Assembly (NCBI GenBank): GCA_036269915.1
Contig: DATBDM010000138.1
Location: forward strand, 1 to 6,199
Direction: 5' to 3'
DNA length: 6,199 bases
Source of the DNA: DATBDM01 sp036269915
GTDB taxonomy: Bacteria; Actinomycetota; Thermoleophilia; Solirubrobacterales; Solirubrobacteraceae
The position numbers and the translations under genes were made by a program. Below, one piece after another: positions 1-6,137 of the stretch; the stretch's first letter is position 1, and every line of letters starts with the position of its first letter. The notes under the pieces were generated by a model. That model was not told where the DNA came from. It was given only the letters and a program-made list of their open reading frames with translations, and searched no databases.

Positions 1-211
1 CTTGCTGGTGAGTCCGACGTCGACGGGCGGGGTTGGGGAGTCGAACCCGTTTCCTCAGGGGTGAGCGAAGGGTGCACGGTCGCGCAGGGACGACCTCGTC
101 GCGTTCGGCTCGGCTATCACGGCCGCCACCGTCAACGGCGAACGGCGGAGGCGCCTCCCGGCGCGCAACGCCCGCCCGACCGGCCCACGTCGGCGCCGTT
201 CGCGTCCCGGC
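1..211 (+). other. Upstream region of the operon; probable hidden N-terminus of the adaptor
   Basis: No gene with a canonical start can be supported here. Frame 2 reads from the left edge to a TGA at 62-64, which could be the last 20 residues of an upstream gene, but that is too short to judge. After this stop the same frame stays open from 65 into the adaptor gene. It encodes a strongly basic stretch, with RRRR at about 143-154 and another Arg run at 188-199, directly before the adaptor's hydrophobic segment. From about 89 the third codon positions are mostly G or C, as in real genes of this window. No ATG, GTG or TTG occurs in that frame between 65 and 211. I see no convincing -35/-10 promoter pair or terminator. 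Confidence 0.5.
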
Positions 212-1486
212 GTGCTCGCGATCACGCTCGGCGTCGCCGCCGTGGCCGCCCTCGGCAGCGCGGTGGCCGTCGGTGCCTCGGGCGAAGGCTCGACGGCGAC
301 CGCCGCGACCACGCGCACGGTGACGGTGACCAAGGGCGTCGCCGAGTCGATGGTCTCGGGCACGGGCAGCCTTGCGCCGTCGAAGCAGATCGATCTCGAT
401 TTCGCGACGTCCGGCACGGTGACGCACGTCTACGTCAAGGTGGGCGAGCACGTGCGCAAGGGCCAGTTGCTCGGCCGCCTCGACCGCACGAGCGCGGACG
501 TCGCCCTGCAGGCGGCGCAGGCACAGCTCGACGACGCCGAGCAGGGGCTCGCCACCGCTCAGGGCCAATCCTCGACCGCGACCGCGAACACCGGCGGCGG
601 CTCGGCGACGACGAGCGTCCCGTCCGCGCAGGCCGCGGTCGCGAGCGCGCAGCTCGCCGTCCAGCAGGCCGAGGACGCCGTCGCGGCGACCGGGCTGAGG
701 GCGCCGATGGCGGCGACGGTCGCGTCCGTGACCGGCCAGGTCGGCGATCAGGTGAACGGCGGGAGCAGCAACAACAGCTCGCAGGACTCCGGCGCGAGCA
801 CCGCGGCCGGCGGGCAGAGCAGCGGGTCGTCATCGACCTCCGCCCCAAGCACCGGCTTCGTCACGCTTGCGAAGCTGCACACGCTGACCATGGACGTCGA
901 GCTCTCGGAGTCCGACATCGGCAGCGTCAAGGTCGGCCAGTCCGCGACGGTGACCGTGAACGCCCTGGACGGCCAGCAGATTGCGGCCCACGTCAGCGCC
1001 ATCGGTGTCCTGCCGACGTCGAGCACTACGACCGGCAGCTCGGGCGCGGTCAGCTACCCGGCCACGGTCGTCCTCGACCAGAGCGCACCGGGCGTGAAGG
1101 CAGGGATGAGCGCGACCGCCGACATCGTCACGGGACGGGCCTCGGGTCTCGTCGTGCCGAACCAGGCCGTCCAAGGCGCACTGGTGACGGTCGAGCGCAA
1201 CGGCGTCCGCACGCAGCAGCGCGTGCAGACCGGCGTGGTCGGCGATTCGTCGACGCAGATCCTCGGCGGGCTCAAGCAGGGCGACACCGTCGTGGTCACG
1301 TCCGCAAGCGCGATCGCCGGCCAGAACGCGACCGGGCAGGCGCAGGGCGCCGGCCAGGGCGCGGGCGGCCGCTTCGGCGGCGCCGGCGGCGGCTTCGGCG
1401 GAGGGCTCGGCGGCGGCGGGACGGGCTTCCGGCCCGGCGGCGCCGCCGGCGGGAGCGGCTTCCGCCCTGGCGGAGGTACGCCGTGA
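212..1486 (+). CDS. MacA/HlyD-like efflux adaptor (membrane fusion protein)
   Basis: Periplasmic-type adaptor that would couple the downstream MacB-like ATPase and permease to substrate on the outer face of the membrane. From the GTG at 212 it is 424 residues. A hydrophobic membrane anchor spans about 1-21. The first half of a biotinyl/lipoyl-like domain is at 67-90 (SGTV, VKVGEHVRKGQLLGRLD). A short helical hairpin at about 92-160 is split by a Ser/Thr/Gly-rich loop. The second lipoyl half is at 161-181 (GLRAPMAATV, GQVGDQV). A Ser/Asn/Gly linker covers 183-213. A beta-barrel region follows (MDVELSESDIGSVKVGQ), then a membrane-proximal domain at about 310-365 (GLVVPNQAV, LGGLKQGDTVVV). The tail from 374 is Gly-rich and repeats GFRPGG. 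This order is typical of RND/MacA-type adaptors. The GTG at 212 is the first usable start but has no Shine-Dalgarno and removes the basic residues expected before the anchor, so the true start is probably upstream. The stop overlaps the ATPase start by 4 nt. Confidence 0.88.
   Translation: MLAITLGVAAVAALGSAVAVGASGEGSTATAATTRTVTVTKGVAESMVSGTGSLAPSKQIDLDFATSGTVTHVYVKVGEHVRKGQLLGRLDRTSADVALQAAQAQLDDAEQGLATAQGQSSTATANTGGGSATTSVPSAQAAVASAQLAVQQAEDAVAATGLRAPMAATVASVTGQVGDQVNGGSSNNSSQDSGASTAAGGQSSGSSSTSAPSTGFVTLAKLHTLTMDVELSESDIGSVKVGQSATVTVNALDGQQIAAHVSAIGVLPTSSTTTGSSGAVSYPATVVLDQSAPGVKAGMSATADIVTGRASGLVVPNQAVQGALVTVERNGVRTQQRVQTGVVGDSSTQILGGLKQGDTVVVTSASAIAGQNATGQAQGAGQGAGGRFGGAGGGFGGGLGGGGTGFRPGGAAGGSGFRPGGGTP
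1472..1476 (+). promoter_or_regulatory. Ribosome binding site for the ABC ATPase
   Basis: GGAGG lies six bases before the GTG at 1483, inside the 3' end of the adaptor gene. It fixes the ATPase start. The same reading frame continues open far upstream, so without this site a much longer and false protein could be called. Confidence 0.8.
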
Positions 1487-2205
1487 GCCGGTCGGGCGAG
1501 GCGCGACCCGTCATCGACGTCACCGAGGCCGAACGCGTCTACACGCTCGGGCACGACGTCGTCGTGCATGCGTTGCGCGGAGTCTCCGTGCGCATCGAGC
1601 GCGGCGAGTACGTCGCGATCGTGGGCAGCTCGGGGAGCGGCAAGAGCACGCTGATGCACATCCTCGGCTGCCTCGACGTCCCCACCGCAGGCGGCTACCG
1701 ACTCGATGGGATCGACGTGCGCGCATACGACGAGGACGAGCTCTCCGACCTGCGCAATCGCCGGATCGGCTTCGTCTTCCAGAGCTTCAACCTCGTGCCG
1801 CGCACGTCGGCGCTCGCCCAGGTCGAGCTCCCGCTGACCTACGCCGGCCTCCCCCGCACGCGCCGGCGTGCGCTGGCCCGCCAGGCGCTGCTGGAGGTGG
1901 GCATGGGCGACCGGCTCGCCCACCTCCCCTCGGAGATGTCCGGCGGCCAGCAGCAGCGGGTCGCGCTCGCCCGCGCGATCGTGACCAACCCGTCGCTCGT
2001 GCTCGCCGACGAGCCCACGGGCAACCTGGACTCACGCTCGACCGAGGACGTCCTCGCGCTCTTCGACCGGCTCAGCGACGAGGGCCGGACGATCGTCGTC
2101 ATCACGCACGAGAAGGATGTCGCCGAGCGCGCGCGCCGCGTGCTCCGGATCGGCGACGGGCGCATCGTCGCCGACGTGCGGACGGGAGAGGTGGCCCGGT
2201 CGTGA
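1483..2205 (+). CDS. MacB/LolD-type ABC transporter ATP-binding protein
   Basis: Cytoplasmic ATPase that powers the adjacent permease; 240 residues, the usual length for stand-alone subunits of the MacB/LolD/FtsE group. All ABC motifs are visible: Walker A GSSGSGKS at 48-55 (Lys54), Q-loop Gln100 in FVFQSFNLVPR, signature MSGGQQQR at 152-159 (Met replaces the usual Leu), Walker B LVLADE at 172-177 with catalytic Glu177, D-loop NLD at 181-183 and switch His209 in VVITHE. The FQSFNLVPR and ADEPTGNLDS segments are hallmarks of this subfamily. The GTG start is chosen from the GGAGG six bases upstream and the four-base overlap with the adaptor stop. The gene ends in another four-base overlap, with the permease. 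Unlike classical MacB, the ATPase and permease are separate chains, as is common in Gram-positive members. The subfamily call is secure; the substrate is not known. Confidence 0.95.
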   Translation: MSRSGEARPVIDVTEAERVYTLGHDVVVHALRGVSVRIERGEYVAIVGSSGSGKSTLMHILGCLDVPTAGGYRLDGIDVRAYDEDELSDLRNRRIGFVFQSFNLVPRTSALAQVELPLTYAGLPRTRRRALARQALLEVGMGDRLAHLPSEMSGGQQQRVALARAIVTNPSLVLADEPTGNLDSRSTEDVLALFDRLSDEGRTIVVITHEKDVAERARRVLRIGDGRIVADVRTGEVARS

Positions 2206-3419
2206 ACGCCCGCGAGACGCTCCGCGTCGCGCTCGGAGGCGTCGCGGCGAACAAGCTGCGCTCCTCGCTGACGATCCTCGGGATGACGATCGGCGTCGCC
2301 GCCGTCATCGTGCTCGTGGCGGTCGGCAACGGCTCCAAGCGCCAGGTGCAGGCGCAGATCGATGCGCTCGGCAGCAACGTCCTGCTGATCCGCCCGCAGC
2401 CCGGCGGCTTCGGGCCCGGCGGTGGGAGCGGGTCGAGCGCCACGCTCACACAGACCGACGCCGACGCCCTGTCGAGCCCGTTCGACGCGCCCGACGTCGC
2501 TCGCGTGGCGCCGGTCGTCGACGCCTCCGGACCGACGCTGGTCAACGGCTCGACCTCCTACGTGCCGACGACCTTCAGCGGCACGACCCCCGCCTACGCC
2601 GTCGCGCGCTCGAACACGATCGCCAGCGGGTCGATGTTCACGAGCAACGACGTCAAGCACCATAAGCGTGTCGTCGTGCTGGGCACGACCGTCGTCGCCA
2701 ACCTCTTCGGCGGGCAGGATCCCGTCGGCCGGTCGATCCGGGTCGACGGAGCGAGCTTCCGCGTGATCGGCGTCCTCGCCGGCAAGGGCTCCAACGGCGT
2801 GCAGGACCAGGACGACGTGGCGCTGGCCCCGATCACCGCGGTGCAGGACACGCTGACGGGCTACGGCACGCTCAGCTCGATCGTCGTGCAAGGCGCCTCG
2901 AGCGGCGCGCTGAACGCCGCTCAGGCCGAGGTCCAGACCATCCTCGATCAGCGCCTGCACGTCACGGACCCGGCGAACCCGGGATTCACCGTGATCAACC
3001 AGGGGAGCGTGCGCGACGCGTCCAGCGCCAGCACCGACGTGTTCACCACGCTGCTCGGCGCCGTCGCCGCGATCTCGTTGCTCGTCGGCGGAATCGGGGT
3101 GATGAACATCATGCTCGTCTCGGTGACCGAGCGGACCCGCGAGATCGGGATCCGCAAGGCGATCGGCGCGCGGCGATCCGACATCCTGTCCCAGTTCCTC
3201 ACCGAGGCGGTGCTCGTCTCGATGTTCGGCGGGGTGCTCGGCGTCGCGGTGGGCCTCGCCGTGAGCCGGCTGACGATCGCCGGGGTGCACCCGGTGCTGG
3301 CCGTCTACTCGATCGCTCTCGCCTTCGGCGCCTCCGTGCTCGCCGGCCTGTTCTTCGGCACCTACCCCGCCGGCCGCGCCGCCCGCCTACGACCCATCGA
3401 CGCGCTGCGATTCGAATGA
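2202..3419 (+). CDS. MacB/FtsX-family ABC transporter permease
   Basis: Inner-membrane permease that works as a dimer with the ATPase encoded just upstream; 405 residues. Domain order is that of a MacB membrane half: a short cytoplasmic N-terminus, TM1 at about 21-42 (preceded by NKLRSSLTILGMTIGV, a typical MacB_PCD start), a large extracytoplasmic domain at about 43-280, TM2 at about 283-306, TM3 at about 331-357 and TM4 at about 364-388. The conserved stretch after TM2 is present at 297-327 (GIGVMNIMLVSVTERTREIG, then IRKAIGARR), as is the C-terminal PAGRAARLRPIDALRFE signature. The outer domain carries an early Gly/Pro/Ser-rich loop at 67-79. The GTG start overlaps the ATPase stop by four bases, with a GGGAGAGG purine run at 2184-2191, ten bases upstream. 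The family generally moves substrate from the outer leaflet or periplasm by mechanotransmission rather than through a central pore; that role here is inferred. Confidence 0.95.
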   Translation: MNARETLRVALGGVAANKLRSSLTILGMTIGVAAVIVLVAVGNGSKRQVQAQIDALGSNVLLIRPQPGGFGPGGGSGSSATLTQTDADALSSPFDAPDVARVAPVVDASGPTLVNGSTSYVPTTFSGTTPAYAVARSNTIASGSMFTSNDVKHHKRVVVLGTTVVANLFGGQDPVGRSIRVDGASFRVIGVLAGKGSNGVQDQDDVALAPITAVQDTLTGYGTLSSIVVQGASSGALNAAQAEVQTILDQRLHVTDPANPGFTVINQGSVRDASSASTDVFTTLLGAVAAISLLVGGIGVMNIMLVSVTERTREIGIRKAIGARRSDILSQFLTEAVLVSMFGGVLGVAVGLAVSRLTIAGVHPVLAVYSIALAFGASVLAGLFFGTYPAGRAARLRPIDALRFE

Positions 3420-4006
3420 GCGCCGACCCGGAGCCACCCATGCCACGACCCTTCACATCGCCTGACCCGTTCACCGAGGAACTCGAGGAGGCGCCGCGGG
3501 GCGTCGACCAGCTCCCACCGCGGCCGCGCCGCCGCCTCGCCACGCGCTGGACCGTCGCGACGAGCGTCGTCATCCTGCTCGCGCTCGGCTTCACCGGCGG
3601 CGCGCTGGTCCAGCGCGGCCGACAGCCCGCCGCGCCCGCCGCCGGCTCGCAGGCCGCGGCAGGCTTGGCCACCCGGCCGCCGACCGCTGACGGAGGGGGC
3701 GCGGCGCCCATCGCCGGGAAGGTCTCGAGCGTCGATGGCCGCACGCTCTACGTGACCACGGGTCAGGGCACGACGATCAAGGTCCGCGTGCGCTCGTCGG
3801 CGAAGGTGGCCCGTACCGCGAAGAGCAGCGCGGGTGCCGTGCACCCTGGCGACACCGTGGTCATCACGGGCTCCAAGGCAGCCGGCGGCACGGTTACCGC
3901 CGCGCAGGTCACCGCCACGGCGAATGGCGTCACCCCGGGCGGCTTCGGCGGCGCGGGGCGGTTCGGCGGATTCACAGCTGGCTCTCAAGGTGGGACGCAA
4001 CCATGA
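3416..4006 (+). CDS. Single-pass membrane protein with DUF5666-like extracytoplasmic domain
   Basis: Unknown function; 196 residues. The N-terminus (1-45) is Pro-, Glu- and Arg-rich and probably cytoplasmic, ending in a basic patch (RPRRRLATR). One membrane helix follows at about 46-65, then an Ala/Pro/Gly linker at about 66-96. A small beta-rich domain at about 97-168 has the pattern G-KVSSVDGRTLYVTT, then KVRVRSSAKV, HPGDTVVITG and GGTVTAAQVT. This resembles DUF5666 and other small OB-like repeat domains; I recognise it by pattern only. The tail (174-196) is Gly/Phe-rich (GGFGGAGRFGGF). The ATG at 3416 overlaps the permease stop by four bases but has no Shine-Dalgarno; an ATG at 3440 (Met9) has GGAG six bases upstream and is a plausible alternative. 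Its place between pump and regulator genes suggests an envelope accessory or sensor-linked role. Confidence 0.85.
   Translation: MSADPEPPMPRPFTSPDPFTEELEEAPRGVDQLPPRPRRRLATRWTVATSVVILLALGFTGGALVQRGRQPAAPAAGSQAAAGLATRPPTADGGGAAPIAGKVSSVDGRTLYVTTGQGTTIKVRVRSSAKVARTAKSSAGAVHPGDTVVITGSKAAGGTVTAAQVTATANGVTPGGFGGAGRFGGFTAGSQGGTQP
3430..3433 (+). promoter_or_regulatory. Possible ribosome binding site for an internal start at 3440
   Basis: GGAG sits six bases before an in-frame ATG at 3440 in the DUF5666-like gene. The first ATG at 3416 lacks such a site and would depend on coupling to the permease stop. Either start leaves the membrane helix and outer domain intact, so the choice changes only eight residues. 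Confidence 0.45.
3987..3995 (+). promoter_or_regulatory. Ribosome binding site for the response regulator
   Basis: AAGGTGGGA ends seven bases before the ATG at 4003. It favours this start over the in-frame ATG at 4012 (Met4), which would be about 16 bases away. Confidence 0.6.
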
Positions 4007-4686
4007 TCGAGATGCGGATCCTGGTCGTCGATGACGAACCGGCAGTGCGCGGCACCCTCGAGCGCGCCCTGCGTCTCGACGGCTACGAGGTCGAGGCGGC
4101 GGAGGACGGCATCGAGGCCCTCGATCGGCTCGCCACGTTCGGTCCGGACGCGATCGTTCTCGACCGGATGATGCCGCGCCTCGACGGCATCGAGCTGTGC
4201 AGGCGGCTCCGCGGGGCGGGCGACCGCACGCCGATCCTGGTGCTCACGGCGCGCGACGGCGTCGACGACCGGATCCTCGGCCTGGACTCGGGCGCCGACG
4301 ACTATCTCGTCAAGCCCTTCTCGGTCAAGGAGATGCGCGCGCGCGTGCGCGCGTTGCTGCGGCGGGCCTCTCCCGCCGACGAGCCGGAGCTGCTGCGCTT
4401 CGCCGGGCTGTCGCTCGACACCGGGACCTACGAGGCGCGGCGCGGCGACCGCCTGATCGCGCTCTCCAAGACCGAGTTCGCCCTGCTCGAGTTGTTCATG
4501 CGCATGCCGCGGCGCGTGCTGACGCGCACGCAGCTCTTCGAGCACGTGTGGGGCTACGACTTCGGACCGACCTCCAACGCACTGGGCGTCTACATCGGCT
4601 ACCTGCGTCGCAAGACGGAGGCGGGAGGCGAGCCGCGACTGCTGCACACGGTGCGCGGCGTGGGCTACGCGTTGCGCGAGCCGTGA
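4003..4686 (+). CDS. OmpR/PhoB-family response regulator (MprA-like)
   Basis: Cytoplasmic DNA-binding regulator, the partner of the kinase encoded next; 227 residues, normal for the family. The receiver domain (about 4-122) has the acidic pair Asp10/Asp11, phospho-acceptor Asp54 in IVLDRMMP, Thr82 in LTARD and Lys104 in LVKPF, so it should be phosphorylatable. The winged-helix domain (about 128-225) carries LSKTEFALLELFMRMP, the LTRTQLFEHVWGYDF segment, a recognition helix around 191-204 (SNALGVYIGYLRRK) and the C-terminal HTVRGVGYALRE hairpin. The RDGVDDRILGLDSGADDYL stretch is typical of actinobacterial MprA/PrrA-type regulators. Both ends overlap the neighbouring genes by four bases. Its likely targets include its own operon, an inference from position; I found no clear repeated operator upstream of the operon. 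Confidence 0.96.
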   Translation: MIEMRILVVDDEPAVRGTLERALRLDGYEVEAAEDGIEALDRLATFGPDAIVLDRMMPRLDGIELCRRLRGAGDRTPILVLTARDGVDDRILGLDSGADDYLVKPFSVKEMRARVRALLRRASPADEPELLRFAGLSLDTGTYEARRGDRLIALSKTEFALLELFMRMPRRVLTRTQLFEHVWGYDFGPTSNALGVYIGYLRRKTEAGGEPRLLHTVRGVGYALREP

Positions 4687-6137
4687 CGCTCCGCCGGCTC
4701 GTCACGCTGCTGGCGGCGCTGGCGGTCTCGGTCGCAGTGACGATGGCGGCGGCGGCGTCCTACATCGCGGTGCGCGACGCCCTGCACCAGGAGATGGACC
4801 GCACCCTCACCGCCCAGGCGCACTTCGTGTCCGCCCGGCTGCTCGGGCGGCGGCCGGTGCAACGGTTGCCGTCGCCGCCCCCGCGACGGGGCGGACCCAT
4901 CCCCTACGCGCAGCTCGTGACGCGCGGCGGGGCGACGAGCGTGCTCGGTGACAGCTCGGTCCGGCTGCCGGTCGACGCTCGCGTACGCGCGGTCGCGCGC
5001 GCAGGCACGGGCGAGTACCTGTCGAGCGTCTGGGTCAACGGGTCGCACCTGCGCGTGCTCGCCGTGGCCACCAGGTCCGGCGCGCTCCAGCTCGCGCGGC
5101 CGATGGACGCGACGGACTCGATCCTCAGCCGGCTGCGGCTCGTGCTCGCCGCCGTGTGCCTTGCCGGCGCGGGGCTCGCGGCCGGGCTCGGTCGCATGAT
5201 CGGCCGCCGGCTCGTCGGGCCGATCCGCGAGGTCGCGGCGGCGGCGCATCACATCTCCGAGACGGAGGACCTCGGCCGTCGCATCCAGCCGCGGCGAGCG
5301 GACGAAGTGGGCGAGCTCGTCTCGGAGTTCAACGACATGCTCGACACGCTGCAGGCGTCGCAGGCGGCGCTGGATCGTGCCGCGGGCGCGCAGCGCCAGC
5401 TCGTGGCCGACGCCTCCCACGAGCTGCGCACGCCGATCACCGCGTTGCGCGCGAACATCGAGCTGCTCGAGGAGACCGACCCCGCGAGCTTGCGCCCCGG
5501 CGAACTCGCCGCGCTGCTCGCGGACCTGCGCGGCCAGGCCGACGAGCTCGGTGCGCTCGTGACCGACATCATCGAGCTGGCGCGCGACGCCGAGCCGGCC
5601 GCCACCCGCGAGGACACCCGGCTCGACCACCTGGTCCAGGCGGCGCTCGCCCGGGCAGGTCGGCATGCGCCTGCGGCGACGTTCCTCGTCGACATGCAGC
5701 CCGTCACCGTCGAGGGCGTCCCCGAGCGGCTGGGGCGAGCGATCAACAACCTGCTCGACAACGCGGTCCAGCACGGCGGCGTCGCGGGCCCCATCGACGT
5801 CACGGTGGGCGTCGGCGGCGTGATCGTGCGTGACCGGGGCGGCGGCATCCCGCACGAGGACCTGGAGCACGTCTTCGACCGCTTCTACCGCAGCGCGGCA
5901 GCTCGCAACCGGCCGGGGACCGGCCTCGGGCTCGCCATCGTGCGTCAGGTGGCGGAGACGCATGGCGGCTCCGTCGAGGCGCACAACGCGCCCGACGGCG
6001 GCGCCGTCCTGATCCTGCGGCTTCCAGCCCGGCCGATGGCGGCGGCCACAGCAGCTGCCCAGCTCGTTCCCAGCGGAACCTCAGGGTCGCGCCGCATCCT
6101 GGGCTGGAGCAGCGAGACCCAAGGAGTTCGCAGATGA
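4683..6137 (+). CDS. Sensor histidine kinase with HAMP domain (MprB-like)
   Basis: Membrane kinase that should phosphorylate the preceding regulator at Asp54; 484 residues from the GTG at 4683. TM1 lies at about 8-29, an extracytoplasmic sensor region at about 30-152, TM2 at about 153-171 and HAMP at about 172-223. The dimerisation domain has the H-box DASHELRTPI with His246. The ATPase domain shows the N-box NNLLDNA (355-361), G1 box DRGGGI (384-389), F-box FDRFYR (398-403) and G2 box GTGLGLAI (412-419), so all catalytic motifs are intact. The sensor region has the PYAQLV and ALQLARPMD patterns seen in MprB-like kinases; its signal is unknown. The start overlaps the regulator stop by four bases and has no evident Shine-Dalgarno, so translation is probably coupled. 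After the catalytic domain ends near 448 there is an extra tail of about 35 residues with unusual codon use, ending at a TGA that overlaps the next ATG. Confidence 0.95.
   Translation: MTLRRLVTLLAALAVSVAVTMAAAASYIAVRDALHQEMDRTLTAQAHFVSARLLGRRPVQRLPSPPPRRGGPIPYAQLVTRGGATSVLGDSSVRLPVDARVRAVARAGTGEYLSSVWVNGSHLRVLAVATRSGALQLARPMDATDSILSRLRLVLAAVCLAGAGLAAGLGRMIGRRLVGPIREVAAAAHHISETEDLGRRIQPRRADEVGELVSEFNDMLDTLQASQAALDRAAGAQRQLVADASHELRTPITALRANIELLEETDPASLRPGELAALLADLRGQADELGALVTDIIELARDAEPAATREDTRLDHLVQAALARAGRHAPAATFLVDMQPVTVEGVPERLGRAINNLLDNAVQHGGVAGPIDVTVGVGGVIVRDRGGGIPHEDLEHVFDRFYRSAAARNRPGTGLGLAIVRQVAETHGGSVEAHNAPDGGAVLILRLPARPMAAATAAAQLVPSGTSGSRRILGWSSETQGVRR
6121..6126 (+). promoter_or_regulatory. 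Ribosome binding site for the gene starting at 6134
   Basis: AAGGAG, close to a full Shine-Dalgarno match, lies seven bases before the ATG at 6134. It is the best-matched site in the window together with GGAGG at 1472 and is the main evidence that a new gene begins here. Confidence 0.7.

Noticed and set aside
34..50. tRNA T-arm-like sequence on the minus strand (CGGGTTCGACTCCCC)
   Set aside because: Only three stem pairs form around the loop, the outer pairs mismatch, and the flanking bases give no anticodon arm or acceptor stem with CCA. Not a tRNA, and too weak to call an attachment-site remnant.
92..120. Possible promoter with a -10-like TATCAC at 115-120
   Set aside because: No matching -35 element at a sensible distance, and the stretch appears to be coding in frame 2.
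61..1482. Long open frame 1 upstream of and continuous with the ABC ATPase, as if a 714-residue fusion
   Set aside because: The part before 1483 is an Arg-rich shadow of the adaptor gene with no domain, while the adaptor frame has clear lipoyl and barrel motifs. The GGAGG at 1472 sets the ATPase start at 1483.
1054..1923. Minus-strand open frame with a proline-rich stretch
   Set aside because: The Pro runs are the reverse complement of the adaptor's Gly-rich tail codons; no independent coding evidence.
1839..3290. Long minus-strand open frame opposite the ATPase and permease
   Set aside because: His/Asp/Arg/Gly-rich translation without motifs, typical of antisense frames in GC-rich DNA; it covers two clear ABC genes.
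4197..4682. Upstream extension of the histidine kinase frame through the response regulator gene
   Set aside because: Translation is a basic shadow of the regulator; the kinase's first membrane helix begins right after the GTG at 4683, and that start forms the operon's usual four-base overlap.
4665..5984. Long minus-strand open frame opposite the histidine kinase
   Set aside because: Low-complexity Arg/Asp/His-rich translation; the plus strand has every kinase motif intact.
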